Shown here: positions 1 to 9,632 of the stretch, piece by piece
Numbering within the stretch: the first letter of the stretch is position 1
Layout: each line of letters begins with the position of its first letter
DNA from: Colwellia polaris
Lineage (GTDB): Bacteria; Pseudomonadota; Gammaproteobacteria; Enterobacterales; Alteromonadaceae
NCBI RefSeq assembly: GCF_002104515.1
Contig: NZ_NBOE01000001.1
Location: 930,001 to 994,000, forward strand
Direction of reading: 5' to 3'
Length of the DNA: 64,000 nucleotides
Translations under genes and position numbers: made by a program
The notes under the pieces: model-generated
Told to the model about the DNA's origin: nothing
Database searches by the model: none
Seen by the model: the letters and a program-made list of their open reading frames with translations, nothing else

Positions 1-1
1 T

Positions 2-781
<780 letters not shown>

Positions 782-946
782 TAAGAGCGGTAGAGTTATT
801 TAAATTAAGTTTGTATTCGGTGAGCACCTATTGACGAATGTTGAACAGGTACTTTGATCTGAACTTGAACTTAAATACTCTCAACGTTTTGTTGTTAGAA
901 AAATAAAACTGAAGATGATTTTTTACTCATCTAAAGAAATTCAAAT

Positions 947-983
947 AGGCTGAGCGCTATCTCATTTTGAGCAAGCTCAGCCT
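947..983 (+). promoter_or_regulatory. Perfect 9-bp inverted repeat in guaB-guaA gap
   Basis: AGGCTGAGC (947-955) pairs perfectly with GCTCAGCCT (975-983) around a 19-nt loop, followed by a weakly T-rich stretch and, 37 bp on, the guaA start codon. It may be a partial terminator or attenuator between guaB and guaA, or a processing hairpin. There is no clean U-run, so a strong intrinsic terminator is unlikely. Confidence 0.4.
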
Positions 984-1019
984 GTTCATTTTATAGTTAA
1001 ATAAAAGTAGGAAAACAAC

Positions 1020-2597
1020 ATGAGTAAAGACATTCATGATCACCGCATACTGATATTAGATTTTGGTTCGCAATACACTCAACTAATCGCTCGTCGTGTT
1101 CGAGAAATTGGTGTTTATTGTGAATTATGGGCTTGGGATGTTACTCAAGAACAAATTGAAGGTTTTAATCCTACTGGCATAATTTTAGCGGGCGGACCTG
1201 AGTCAGTTACCGAACAAAACTCTCCTCGTGCACCTGAATATGTATTTAATGCGGGTGTGCCAGTATTGGGTATTTGTTACGGCATGCAAACCATGGCTGA
1301 ACAATTAGGTGGCGGTGTAGAAGGTTCTGAACATAAAGAATTCGGCTATGCAGCGGTAGAAGTTATCGCAAAATCAGCACTCTTTAATGCTATTGAAGAT
1401 AATGTCAGTCAAAACGGCAATGCATTATTAGATGTGTGGATGAGCCATGGCGATAAAGTGTCAGCTATTCCTGAAGGTTTTGTTACTGTTGCCCAAACGC
1501 CAAGTTGTAAATACGCGGCAATGGCAAATGAAGACAAGCAATTCTACGGTGTACAATTTCATCCTGAAGTTACTCATACTAAGCAAGGCTTAAGAATTCT
1601 TGAGCATTTTGTTGTTGATATTTGTCAGTGTGAAAAGTTGTGGACACCAGCATCAATTATTGAAGATGCAATCGAGAAAATGAAAACACAAATCGGTGAT
1701 GACGAAGTTGTTCTTGGTTTGTCTGGTGGTGTTGACTCATCTGTTGTTGCTATGCTTTTGCATCGCGCAATTGGCGATAAGTTGACCTGTGTTTTTGTTG
1801 ATAACGGTTTGCTCCGTTTAAACGAAGGCCAGCAAGTAATGGATATGTTTGGTGACCATTTCGGTTTAAATATTATTCACGTTAACGCCGAGAATCGTTT
1901 CTTAGACCGACTAGCTGATGAGAACGATCCTGAGAAAAAGCGTAAAATTATTGGTAATGTTTTTGTTGAAATTTTTGACGAAGAAGCCGGTAAACTTAAG
2001 AATGCTAAATGGTTAGCCCAAGGTACTATTTACCCAGATGTTATTGAATCAGCTGCGTCTGCAACTGGCAAAGCCCATGTGATTAAATCGCACCATAATG
2101 TTGGCGGTTTACCTGAAGATATGGAGTTAGGCTTAGTAGAGCCCCTACGCGAATTGTTTAAAGATGAAGTGCGTAAAATTGGTTTAGAGCTTGGATTACC
2201 TTATGACATGCTTTATCGTCATCCTTTCCCAGGGCCAGGTTTAGGTGTTCGTATTTTAGGTGAAGTGAAAAAAGAATACGCAGACTTACTTCGCCGTGCC
2301 GACCATATTTTCATTGAAGAATTGCACAAACATGACTTATATAAAAAAGTTAGCCAAGCCTTCACGGTATTTTTACCTGTACGTTCAGTCGGTGTTATGG
2401 GCGATGCAAGAAAATATGACTGGGTTGTAAGCCTACGCTGTGTAGAAACTATCGACTTTATGACTGCACGCTGGTCACATTTACCTTACGATTTCTTAGG
2501 CTTAGTGTCTAACCGTATTATTAACGAAATTGATGGTATTTCTCGCGTTGTTTACGATATATCAGGGAAGCCGCCCGCAACAATTGAATGGGAGTAA
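1020..2597 (+). CDS. guaA: GMP synthase (glutamine-hydrolysing)
   Basis: Converts XMP to GMP using glutamine and ATP. The 525-residue length is typical. Residues about 1-205 form the class I glutamine amidotransferase domain, with nucleophile Cys86 in GICYGMQ and the His/Glu pair in QFHPEVTH near 181. The ATP pyrophosphatase domain follows, with its P-loop LSGGVDSSV near 235, and the C-terminal dimerisation domain ends in the characteristic PATIEWE. An AAGTAGGAAAAC ribosome-binding region precedes the ATG. It lies downstream of guaB and is followed by an unusual duplicated repeat and a terminator. Identity is certain. Confidence 0.99.
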   Translation: MSKDIHDHRILILDFGSQYTQLIARRVREIGVYCELWAWDVTQEQIEGFNPTGIILAGGPESVTEQNSPRAPEYVFNAGVPVLGICYGMQTMAEQLGGGVEGSEHKEFGYAAVEVIAKSALFNAIEDNVSQNGNALLDVWMSHGDKVSAIPEGFVTVAQTPSCKYAAMANEDKQFYGVQFHPEVTHTKQGLRILEHFVVDICQCEKLWTPASIIEDAIEKMKTQIGDDEVVLGLSGGVDSSVVAMLLHRAIGDKLTCVFVDNGLLRLNEGQQVMDMFGDHFGLNIIHVNAENRFLDRLADENDPEKKRKIIGNVFVEIFDEEAGKLKNAKWLAQGTIYPDVIESAASATGKAHVIKSHHNVGGLPEDMELGLVEPLRELFKDEVRKIGLELGLPYDMLYRHPFPGPGLGVRILGEVKKEYADLLRRADHIFIEELHKHDLYKKVSQAFTVFLPVRSVGVMGDARKYDWVVSLRCVETIDFMTARWSHLPYDFLGLVSNRIINEIDGISRVVYDISGKPPATIEWE

Positions 2598-2634
2598 CCC
2601 TACCTTAAGCTTGTTAGAACATCCAATTTCGGCG

Positions 2635-2814
2635 TTGGAAGTACTCACCTAGTAACCTAGGCTCCGTGCTACCGCCTTGAACTTGAATGTTCTACCTGCG
2701 CTTAAGCGTGAATTACGGTAACAATCGATTTGTCGATTGGAAGTACTCACCTAGTAACCTAGGCTCCGTGCTACCGCCTTGAACTTGAATGTTCTACCTG
2801 CGCTTAAGCGTGAA
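2635..2814. repeat. Two direct copies of a 78-bp structured intergenic repeat
   Basis: The same 78-bp sequence occurs at 2635-2712 and 2737-2814 (period 102 bp) with no visible difference. Each copy contains an interrupted palindrome, CCTAG-TAAC-CTAGG, inside a longer imperfect stem (AGTAC pairing with GTGCT), and ends in the perfect palindrome CGCTTAAGCG. Upstream of copy 1, CTTAAGC...TTAGAACAT (about 2604-2622) is complementary to ATGTTCTA...GCTTAAG inside the unit, so a larger fold is possible. The unit sits between the guaA stop and its terminator, so it would be part of the guaA 3' UTR. I recognise no named family; an in-frame stretch across it is unlikely to be translated. Confidence 0.8.
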
Positions 2815-2883
2815 GATAGTGTGAGTAGGCTTACGTGTTATTTTCAAGTGGCATTGCTGCTAAGTAATGAAGTTTATAAACTT

Positions 2884-2912
2884 AAAACCTGCTGTAATCA
2901 GCAGGTTTTTTT
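2884..2912 (+). terminator. Intrinsic terminator of guaA
   Basis: AACCTGCTG and CAGCAGGTT form a perfect stem with a TAAT loop, followed directly by a T-run. This is a strong rho-independent terminator. It lies 290 bp after the guaA stop, beyond the duplicated repeat, so the guaA transcript should include the repeats. Confidence 0.9.
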
Positions 2913-3086
2913 ATGGGCGATATTCAATATTAGTCACGACATTATATTACTTATTGGGTCTTAGCTGTTTTCATTAACGATTAGAGTTAATTATTGATAA
3001 TACGCAGAAAAATATGTACATTGTGCTCGTTAACTTTGTTAACAAAACTATAACAATTAAAAATAATAAATTGAAAGGGATTCACA

Positions 3087-3662
3087 GTGAAAACATACAT
3101 TCAAAGCATTGTAGTATTACTTGCGTTACTAATTACTGGTTGTGCGCATCAAATTGAAATTAACCCCGACATGGCAAATATTAAACAAGTAGAAAATAAA
3201 AGTGATAAAATAGTTGGTTATTTCATTTCAGAAGAAAACAAAAAGAAAAAAGTAACAACACCAGGCGGCGGTGGCGATAAAATTTCTTATCTGCCATATA
3301 GCGACTTAGAAAGCGCTTTTTATACTGCTCTATCAAATAAATACAAAGATGTTTACTCTGTAAAGTCACTAGATGAAAGTAGCTTTATTAAAGAGAAAGG
3401 TATTTCATTAATTTTTGTACCAGAAATAGAAACTGATTCAAGCTCCGATAGTATTATGACTTGGCCTGCCACTGACTTTTCAATCAAATTAACATGTAAA
3501 GCTATCTCTGCTAGTGGTGACTTAGTTTGGGAGAAAACCATTGAGTCTGCTGGTCATGCAGAGTTTGATGAGTTTAAGAGTGACTTTTCCTTATCAGCAC
3601 GCCGCGCTTCAGAACAAGCCATTAACTTGCTTGTTGAAGAGCTTAACAATATTACAGAATAA
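3087..3662 (+). CDS. Small lipoprotein of unknown function
   Basis: A 191-residue protein with a short basic start, a hydrophobic core and the lipobox LITGC, so Cys19 should be lipidated and the mature protein membrane-anchored in the envelope. A clear GAAAGGGA ribosome-binding site precedes the ATG. The mature part is mostly alpha/beta in look, with a Lys-rich stretch and a GGGGDK turn near residue 60. No catalytic motif is visible. A second small lipoprotein starts 12 bp after its stop, so the two form an operon ended by a terminator. I do not recognise the family with confidence. Confidence 0.85.
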   Translation: MKTYIQSIVVLLALLITGCAHQIEINPDMANIKQVENKSDKIVGYFISEENKKKKVTTPGGGGDKISYLPYSDLESAFYTALSNKYKDVYSVKSLDESSFIKEKGISLIFVPEIETDSSSDSIMTWPATDFSIKLTCKAISASGDLVWEKTIESAGHAEFDEFKSDFSLSARRASEQAINLLVEELNNITE

Positions 3663-3674
3663 TACTGAGGGATC

Positions 3675-4220
3675 ATGATGAAATATTTAGCCGTTTTGTT
3701 GGTGTTGTTACTATCTGCTTGTACTATGGTGTCACCGCCATATAAAAATTCAATGGATAATTTACAACATTTAAAGCGAAGTGCTATGCAAGAAGTCGCT
3801 GTTGGAAATATAGAAGATAGCAAAAAAGTAAATTCTATTTCTCTTCGTGGTTCTAGTTTAGTTTCCCCGAATAATAAATCTTTTGGAGATTATTTAGAGC
3901 TAGCACTAGAGAGTGAGTTGACTGCAGCTAAGCTTTATTCTGGTGTTTCTTCAATCGTTATTAATGGAAAACTCATTGAAAATGATATTGATGTTTCTGG
4001 TTTCTCAGTAGGTGAAGGTAACATGACCGTAGAGTTTGTTGTCTCAAATAAGGATAGCGTTATCTTTACAAAATCAATCTCGGTAACCCACGAATTTGAT
4101 TCATCATTTATTGGGAATATTGCTATTCCAAATGGCCAATTAAGCTATCCAGTATTGGTGCAAAAGCTTTGTGGTGCTTTATTTACCGATCCTGACTTTA
4201 TGAAAGCAACCCAACGTTAA
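3675..4220 (+). CDS. Small lipoprotein of unknown function, partner of preceding gene
   Basis: A 181-residue protein whose N-terminus MMKYLAVLLVLLLSAC is a classic lipoprotein signal with lipobox LLSAC (Cys16). The start could be either of two adjacent ATGs; AGGGATC lies just upstream. It follows the other lipoprotein gene by 12 bp and ends 20 bp before an intrinsic terminator, so the pair is a two-gene operon. The two proteins have similar size and architecture and may interact or be distant paralogues, but this is inference. No functional motif is recognised. Confidence 0.85.
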   Translation: MMKYLAVLLVLLLSACTMVSPPYKNSMDNLQHLKRSAMQEVAVGNIEDSKKVNSISLRGSSLVSPNNKSFGDYLELALESELTAAKLYSGVSSIVINGKLIENDIDVSGFSVGEGNMTVEFVVSNKDSVIFTKSISVTHEFDSSFIGNIAIPNGQLSYPVLVQKLCGALFTDPDFMKATQR

Positions 4221-4240
4221 TTATTAGTGTGAAAAATCAT

Positions 4241-4271
4241 AAGCCCTGTTAACATCTAACAGGGCTTTTTT
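4241..4271 (+). terminator. Intrinsic terminator of the lipoprotein pair
   Basis: AAGCCCTGTTA pairs with TAACAGGGCTT around a 5-nt loop and runs into a T-tract. It ends the two-gene lipoprotein operon 20 bp after the last stop and precedes the RidA-family gene. Confidence 0.92.
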
Positions 4272-4290
4272 ATATGTGAATGAAAATTAA

Positions 4291-4641
4291 ATGACTATTG
4301 AAAGATTAGAAACTAAACCTCGCATGAGCCGTATTGTTAAGCACAATGGTACGGTTTATTTATGTGGTCAAGTATGTGCAGATGCAACTAAAGATATAAC
4401 CGAGCAAACACAAACGATGTTAGACAAGGTTGAAACCTTATTGGCGCAAGCTGGCAGTTCAAAGCAACATATGCTTTCAGCAACTATTTATTTAAAAACT
4501 ATGGCTGACTTTTCGGCAATGAATGCGGTATGGGATGCATGGGTTCCAGATGGGCATGCACCAGCACGAGCTTGTGTTGAAGCTGCAATGGCGAGAGATG
4601 TACTGCTAGTCGAAATAAGTGTCGTTGCCGCTGAAATATAG
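4291..4641 (+). CDS. RidA/YjgF family protein, YoaB-like
   Basis: A 116-residue protein of the RidA superfamily, whose archetype hydrolyses reactive enamine/imine intermediates to protect PLP enzymes. It aligns by eye along its length with E. coli YoaB: an N-terminal strand [16 protein letters not shown], the segment [19 protein letters not shown] and a terminal VEISVVAA strand. The Arg in [10 protein letters not shown] sits at the family's substrate-carboxylate-binding position. It would be a cytosolic trimer. Monocistronic: a terminator lies just upstream and an AT-rich gap follows. Superfamily is sure; the exact substrate is not. Confidence 0.9.
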   Translation: MTIERLETKPRMSRIVKHNGTVYLCGQVCADATKDITEQTQTMLDKVETLLAQAGSSKQHMLSATIYLKTMADFSAMNAVWDAWVPDGHAPARACVEAAMARDVLLVEISVVAAEI

Positions 4642-5026
4642 CGCCGTCCTTAATTTATTAATGCGATGGCTACTTTAAATAATAACGTACAATTAAGCAG
4701 TTTAATTTTCTTTTTGTTTTAAAATTTTTCGATTGCTGGTTTAGATTATCGAGTGTTCATTTATTTATTTTTAAATAGTGCGTTTTATGCTGCTCATTTT
4801 TTATCGTTTGTTATTTGAGCGCATTGTGGTTGTTTTTTGATCGTCATAATTATTGTAAGTCATTGCATTATATAGATAAAATTGTCAGGTTATTTTACAA
4901 GTCGGATCAGTTAGTTTTTGTATGGTAATGTAACTTGTTGTATTTTAAGTTTAATTTTATGTTGGCTTATTTTTTGCTCTTTGTTGTTTTGTACACATTT
5001 TTTATATATTTATTAAAGGAATAACA
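4642..5026. other. AT-rich gap without gene
   Basis: About 385 bp, strongly T-rich on the + strand, with no open frame of note and no clear terminator hairpin for the upstream gene. It should carry the promoter of the PEP-CTERM gene, but no confident -35/-10 pair can be chosen. AAAGGA at about 5016 is the ribosome-binding site of that gene. Confidence 0.6.
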
Positions 5027-5638
5027 ATGAAAAAACTTTTCGCTATTGCTCTTGCATTTGGACTATCAACCGCTGCTAACGCTGGTTTGATAACACAGTC
5101 TTTTACGGGTAATTTTGATGATAACGATGCGCGCTATTACATTACATTTGATGTAACCGTAGATAACACCGATGTTGAGTTAATTACTTTGGGTTATGCT
5201 GGTGGCGTAAACTTATTTGGTACAACGATTGAAGATGGTGGTTTTGATCCTCAATTATTCTTATTTAATTCAGCGGGTTCATTAATTGAAAGTGATGATG
5301 ATGGTTCAGGCGTGAGATCAGCGTCAAACGGTATTGCTTATGATTCTTTAATTGAACGTAGTTTAAATATAGGCTCGTACATTGCTGTATTAACACAGTA
5401 TGATAGTGATTATGAGTCAGGTGACTTATTTCAAGGTGAATGGAGTAACGCCGGCCAAGTAGACTTTGATGGCCGTACGTCTAATTACGCATTTGATATT
5501 TCAGGCGAAGATTTAGCAAATGTTAGAGGCCTTGGCTTCAATGTAACACAAACTACTAGTGTACCTGAGCCTGCATCTCTTGCCTTATTAGGTATGGCTT
5601 TGTTTGGTATTGTTGGCCGTCGTAAATTTAAAAAGTAA
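5027..5638 (+). CDS. Exported PEP-CTERM protein, DVUA0089-like
   Basis: A 203-residue secreted protein. Residues 1-19 are a signal peptide (MKKLFAIALAFGLSTAANA). The C-terminus is a PEP-CTERM sorting signal: VPEPASLALLGMALFGIVG then the basic tail RRKFKK. Such tails are processed by exosortase and usually accompany exopolysaccharide or floc formation. The middle (FDDNDARYYITFDV, FDPQLFLFNSAGSLIESDDDG, GSYIAVLTQYDSDY) resembles the DVUA0089/pre-peptidase C-terminal-like beta-sandwich domain with Asp-rich, possibly calcium-binding loops. Neighbours are unrelated and no exosortase gene is in the window. It is monocistronic, with its own terminator. Confidence 0.9.
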   Translation: MKKLFAIALAFGLSTAANAGLITQSFTGNFDDNDARYYITFDVTVDNTDVELITLGYAGGVNLFGTTIEDGGFDPQLFLFNSAGSLIESDDDGSGVRSASNGIAYDSLIERSLNIGSYIAVLTQYDSDYESGDLFQGEWSNAGQVDFDGRTSNYAFDISGEDLANVRGLGFNVTQTTSVPEPASLALLGMALFGIVGRRKFKK

Positions 5639-5669
5639 ATTTTTACTTATAATAAATTTTATCAGTAAT

Positions 5670-5697
5670 AAGCCTTACTTATGAGTAAGGCTTTTTT
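5670..5697 (+). terminator. Intrinsic terminator after PEP-CTERM gene
   Basis: AAGCCTTACT and AGTAAGGCTT form a stem with a 4-nt loop, followed by a T-run, 32 bp after the stop codon. Confidence 0.92.
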
Positions 5698-5803
5698 ATA
5701 TCTGTTATCTAAAGTTCGTATTCATAAAATAATTAATTGTAATATATGCTGTTATAAAATTTATTCGGTACACTAGTATAAAGAATAAATAATTAGGCTA
5801 GAT

Positions 5804-7759
5804 ATGTTGCCCCTTCAGCAATCGTTAAAAACACACTTCGGCTTTGATAGTTTTCGAATAGGTCAAGAACAAACTGTTCGGCAGTTGCTTAATGGCGAGT
5901 CATCACTTGCTATTTTTCCTACCGGCGCAGGTAAGTCGCTTTGTTATCAATTAGCGGCAATAAATTTACCGCATTTAACCTTAGTTGTATCACCTTTATT
6001 GGCCTTGATGAAAGACCAGTTAGCTTTTTTACACAGCAAAGGAATTGCCGCCGCTAGTATTGATTCCACTCTATCGTTCGAAGAAAGCCAGCAAGTTAAT
6101 CGTGATGTACGTTCGGGGAAAATTAAAATTCTAATGGTCTCGGTTGAGCGCTTTAAAAATGAACGTTTTCGTCAGTTTATTGAGTCAATTGCTATTTCAA
6201 TGCTAGTAGTCGACGAAGCACATTGTATTTCGGAGTGGGGGCATAACTTTCGCCCTGATTACTTAAAACTGCCACGTTATCGTCAAGAGCTTAATATTCC
6301 GTTAGTGCTTTTACTTACCGCAACAGCCACGAAACAAGTAAAACAGGATATGGCTGCTAAGTTTGCCATTAAGCCTGAGCATATAATACAAACTGGTTTT
6401 TATCGTAGTAACTTAGACTTATCGGTTTTACCTGTTGCAGAAGTAGTTAAAAATAAAACCCTAGTTGATTTAATTCAACATCACCAAGGCTGCGGTATTA
6501 TTTATGTTACCTTGCAGCAAAGTGCTGAAAAAGTAGCTGATTTTCTGCAACAACAAGGCATAGTTGCGAAGGCTTATCATGCCGGATTTCAAGATGATGT
6601 ACGTAAGCAGATTCAGCAAGATTTTATGCAAGGTAATACCCCGGTAATTGTAGCGACTATTGCTTTTGGAATGGGGATAGATAAATCTAATATTCGTTTT
6701 GTTATACATTACGATTTACCCAAGTCGATTGAAAACTATAGCCAAGAAATTGGCAGAGCAGGTCGAGATAGCAACAACTCAGCTTGCTATACATTGGCTA
6801 ATCTTGATGGAATACATACCGTAGAAAATTTTGTTTATGCCGATACCCCCGAAAAAAGCAGTATTGAGTATGTGCTAAACAATATTCGCAATGAAATGCA
6901 TAATGGGCAATGGGAGTTACAAGTACTCAGTCTGTCAAATGCTAGTAACATTAAGCAATTAGCACTAAAAACCTTGTTGGTGCAATTAGAGTTACTTGGT
7001 GTCATTAGTGCTAAGTTTAGTTATTTTGCTGACTTTAAGTTTAAATTCATCACGCCTAAAGAAAATATAATTCGCGCCTTTAATACCGAACGAAATACTT
7101 TTTTAACGCAAGTTTTTAGTGCTGCTAAAATGAAAAAAATCTGGGGAGAGCCAGATTTCGATGTAATGTTCAGCCGTTATCAAGCGCCTAGAAAACGAAT
7201 TGTTGCAGCATTAGAGTATTTAGCAGATCAACAGCATATTGTATTGGAAACGAAAAAGGCCACTGAAGTCTATAGTGTTGATACAACTGTATTAAATGAT
7301 AATACTTTAGCGAATAGGTTGTTTAATTATTTTCATGAAAAAGAGCAATCAGAAATTAAACGTATTGATAAGTTAGTGTCATTTTTTCAAAGTGAGCAGT
7401 GCTTAACGCAAGCGCTTTGTCATTACTTTGATGATCAGCAAGCGCCTAAAAACTGTGGCCATTGTTCGGTTTGTCGCGGGCAGATAGCAAAACTAGGTTA
7501 TTCAAACACTGTTCAAGCCGTAAGTTCAGAAACAATTGAACTTGCCATTAAGCAATTACAACAGCATTTTTCTACATTAAAAACCACTGTTCATGAGCAA
7601 CCTCAGCAAGTATCTATAGAAACAATATGTCGATTTTTATCAGGCATGTCGATACCGCTATTTACGCGTGCGAAAGTCAGGAAATTAAGTTATTTCGGTA
7701 TTTGTCAAACCATGCGCTATGCAGAGATAAAAAAAGAAGTTTTTAAGTTATTGCCTTAA
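5804..7759 (+). CDS. RecQ-family ATP-dependent DNA helicase
   Basis: A 651-residue superfamily 2 helicase, 3'-5' polarity by family. Visible motifs: FPTGAGKSLCYQ (Walker A), VVDEAHCISEWGHNFRPDY (DEAH box with the RecQ aromatic loop), LLTATATKQV (motif III) and QEIGRAGRD (motif VI). A RecQ-type zinc site follows near residue 560 (CHYF...CGHCSVC). The C-terminus is not a recognisable HRDC domain and differs from canonical E. coli RecQ, so this is probably a RecQ paralogue rather than the housekeeping gene; I therefore give no symbol. The ATG has only a weak ribosome-binding site. It converges on slyD across a palindromic element. Confidence 0.93.
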   Translation: MLPLQQSLKTHFGFDSFRIGQEQTVRQLLNGESSLAIFPTGAGKSLCYQLAAINLPHLTLVVSPLLALMKDQLAFLHSKGIAAASIDSTLSFEESQQVNRDVRSGKIKILMVSVERFKNERFRQFIESIAISMLVVDEAHCISEWGHNFRPDYLKLPRYRQELNIPLVLLLTATATKQVKQDMAAKFAIKPEHIIQTGFYRSNLDLSVLPVAEVVKNKTLVDLIQHHQGCGIIYVTLQQSAEKVADFLQQQGIVAKAYHAGFQDDVRKQIQQDFMQGNTPVIVATIAFGMGIDKSNIRFVIHYDLPKSIENYSQEIGRAGRDSNNSACYTLANLDGIHTVENFVYADTPEKSSIEYVLNNIRNEMHNGQWELQVLSLSNASNIKQLALKTLLVQLELLGVISAKFSYFADFKFKFITPKENIIRAFNTERNTFLTQVFSAAKMKKIWGEPDFDVMFSRYQAPRKRIVAALEYLADQQHIVLETKKATEVYSVDTTVLNDNTLANRLFNYFHEKEQSEIKRIDKLVSFFQSEQCLTQALCHYFDDQQAPKNCGHCSVCRGQIAKLGYSNTVQAVSSETIELAIKQLQQHFSTLKTTVHEQPQQVSIETICRFLSGMSIPLFTRAKVRKLSYFGICQTMRYAEIKKEVFKLLP

Positions 7760-7766
7760 AACAAAA

Positions 7767-7948
7767 AAGGCACCTAATACCAATTGATATAAACAATCGA
7801 TCATTCTAAAGCGGTTTAAATATCCAGTACCTACGTTGCTTTCAATCCCAATAGCCTGCTATTGCTCAATCAAGCGCCTTGCTACTGAAAATTTATCCTC
7901 GTTTAAAATTGATCGATTCATTAAATCAATTGGTATAATAGGTGCCTT
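7767..7948. repeat. MITE-like palindromic element between convergent genes
   Basis: Left arm AAGGCACCTAATACCAATTG (7767-7786, continuing inward) is matched by the reverse complement at 7925-7948 with a 2-nt insertion. The complementarity continues inward for about 44 bp in total (AATCGATCA near 7794-7802 against TGATCGATT near 7910-7918). The whole is a 182-bp non-coding palindrome with a unique centre. Because both ends carry A/T runs it could also act as a bidirectional terminator for the helicase gene (+) and slyD (-). No transposase is present; it looks like a non-autonomous repeat. Confidence 0.75.
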
Positions 7949-7973
7949 GATCTTCAAGTGTAGCGTAAACTAA

Positions 7974-8462
7974 TTAATGGCTATGGCCACAACCGCCTTC
8001 TGCATGGACATGACCATGAGCTAACTCTTCTTCAGTGGCATCTCGAACTTCTAAAATTTCAACATCAAACTTTAAATCAATGCCAGCTAACGGGTGGTTA
8101 CCGTCAACAGTAATTTCATCGTCTTGCACGTCAATTACTATCACCGTTTGTTCGCCATCATCGGTCGTTGCACGTAGTTGGCTACCCACATCTAGATCTT
8201 CAATACCACCAAACATTTCTTTTGGTACCGTTTGTACAAAACCGTCTTCACGTTGACCATAGGCATTGTCTGCGCTAACTTCAACTTCAAACTTATCGCC
8301 TGCTTGGTGATCAACTAATGCTTCTTCTAAACCAGGGATAAGATAATGTGAACCTTGAATTACCGCTAATGGGCTGTGATCGTATGAACTATCAATTAAG
8401 GTGTCTTCGCTATCAGAAACGGCGTAATGTAGTACAACCACTTTATTGTCGGTAATTTTCAT
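7974..8462 (-). CDS. slyD: FKBP-type peptidyl-prolyl isomerase SlyD
   Basis: A cytosolic cis-trans prolyl isomerase and chaperone that also serves as nickel carrier for metalloenzymes. At 162 residues it is shorter than E. coli SlyD because its metal-binding tail is brief. The split FKBP domain is clear (DSSYDHSPLAVIQGSHYLIPGLEEAL, then FDVEILEVRDAT), with the insert-in-flap chaperone domain between (NAYGQREDGFVQTVPKEMF...NHPLAGIDLKFDVEI). The tail HGHVHAEGGCGHSH is His/Cys-rich, as expected for Ni2+. Start is the ATG at 8462; ygfZ begins just upstream on the same strand (8-bp gap), so the two are probably cotranscribed. Confidence 0.96.
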   Translation of the reverse strand: MKITDNKVVVLHYAVSDSEDTLIDSSYDHSPLAVIQGSHYLIPGLEEALVDHQAGDKFEVEVSADNAYGQREDGFVQTVPKEMFGGIEDLDVGSQLRATTDDGEQTVIVIDVQDDEITVDGNHPLAGIDLKFDVEILEVRDATEEELAHGHVHAEGGCGHSH

Positions 8463-8470
8463 ATTGAGTC

Positions 8471-9448
8471 CTATGCTATGTCTGTGTTTGTTTTATATGG
8501 TAAAGGGAGTATGGCTAAATTTGAGCTCTGTTGTTTAATTCTTAATTCGGTATTTTCGTCAACATCGTTAGCTAACACACCTTGAATATAAGTTTGATTA
8601 TTACTTGCTTGATAAGCGGCTAATACATCACCAGCTTTACGCCAGTTCTCACCCAACTTCTTCTCTATAATATCACCTACATTGGCTTGAGTTGCTTCAC
8701 CTGATAACGCAAAAAGTGCCCGCTTATTTTTACCTAGATATTGCATACGGGCAACGGTTTCTTGACCTAAGTAACAGCCTTTTGTGAAACTAATACCGTT
8801 AATCGCCTGTAAGTTAAGCATTTGCGGCACATATTCAGCAATGGTTTGTTGAGCCAGTTGTGGGAAGCCTTCACTAATTTCAAGTAGGCTCCAAACAGCA
8901 TCATTATAAACAGTACAATCTAGTGTTGCTGTAAAAGTTGATAGTTTCGCCGCATTATCAATAATAAGGTAGCGATTCATATTGCCAGCGATATAAACTA
9001 ACGTTGTATTATCTTGATGAATAACAGGGGTTTGTGCATCAGGTACTTGCTGAAATAAAGCGGCCATTTTTGCGGGGGCTTGTTGCCCGGCAATTGCTAA
9101 GTAAGCTTGTTCAGTATCTTCAGCTATTTCAACTTTAGCGAAAACACCAAATTTTTTTAATTCAGCTAACGACTGTTGAATCGATGATTTAGGTTGAATA
9201 AGAAAAAATTTACCCTCGCGCTCAAGTAATCGAAATGCAGAAAAGACTTTACCTTTAGCATTGCAATGAGCACCAGTTAGCAACTTCTCTTGCTCTAAAT
9301 TAGCAACATCACAAGTTACTTGGCCCTGTAAGTATTTTATTTGCTCTTCACCCGTTAATGTTATGGCTCCAATACTATTGAGATTAATCGCAAATACTTC
9401 AGGTAATTCGTTATAACTTGGTAAGTTATTATTCATGATGATGTTCAT
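8471..9448 (-). CDS. ygfZ: tRNA-modifying / Fe-S cluster assembly protein YgfZ
   Basis: A folate-binding protein of the YgfZ/GcvT-like family (325 residues) that supports Fe-S enzymes such as MiaB. The diagnostic motif K-G-C-Y-x-G-Q-E is present (TKGCYLGQETVARM), along with the preceding NLQAINGISF. N-terminal folate-binding domain features ITLTGEEQIKYLQGQVTCDV are intact. Two in-frame ATGs 12 bp apart could start translation; neither has a strong ribosome-binding site. It is transcribed away from sdhE, and both functions relate to flavin or Fe-S enzyme maturation, a common neighbourhood in gammaproteobacteria. Confidence 0.95.
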   Translation of the reverse strand: MNIIMNNNLPSYNELPEVFAINLNSIGAITLTGEEQIKYLQGQVTCDVANLEQEKLLTGAHCNAKGKVFSAFRLLEREGKFFLIQPKSSIQQSLAELKKFGVFAKVEIAEDTEQAYLAIAGQQAPAKMAALFQQVPDAQTPVIHQDNTTLVYIAGNMNRYLIIDNAAKLSTFTATLDCTVYNDAVWSLLEISEGFPQLAQQTIAEYVPQMLNLQAINGISFTKGCYLGQETVARMQYLGKNKRALFALSGEATQANVGDIIEKKLGENWRKAGDVLAAYQASNNQTYIQGVLANDVDENTELRIKQQSSNLAILPLPYKTNTDIA

Positions 9449-9632
9449 CCGGCAATAAGGCTGAAAAAGTCTGTTAACAAGTAAAGTGAGGACATTTATT
9501 CAAATTACAACCACAGGTGTTATTTTTCTGCTATTTTGATAAGACATAGGATGAATTTAATGATCAATTCGTGGCTATTTTTACTGCGGATTTGTTAGAA
9601 TATATAAAAATATTTCCTAAGTAGAGTTATGT

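Noticed and set aside
2635-2814. Duplicated repeat after guaA as tRNA genes or attC sites
   Set aside because: No cloverleaf or TTCGA-type arm can be formed, and the GTTRRRY/RYYYAAC core pair of attC is absent.
2779-2964. Open frame of 61 codons across the second guaA repeat
   Set aside because: It runs through the repeat and the terminator, lacks a ribosome-binding site and has no protein-like composition.
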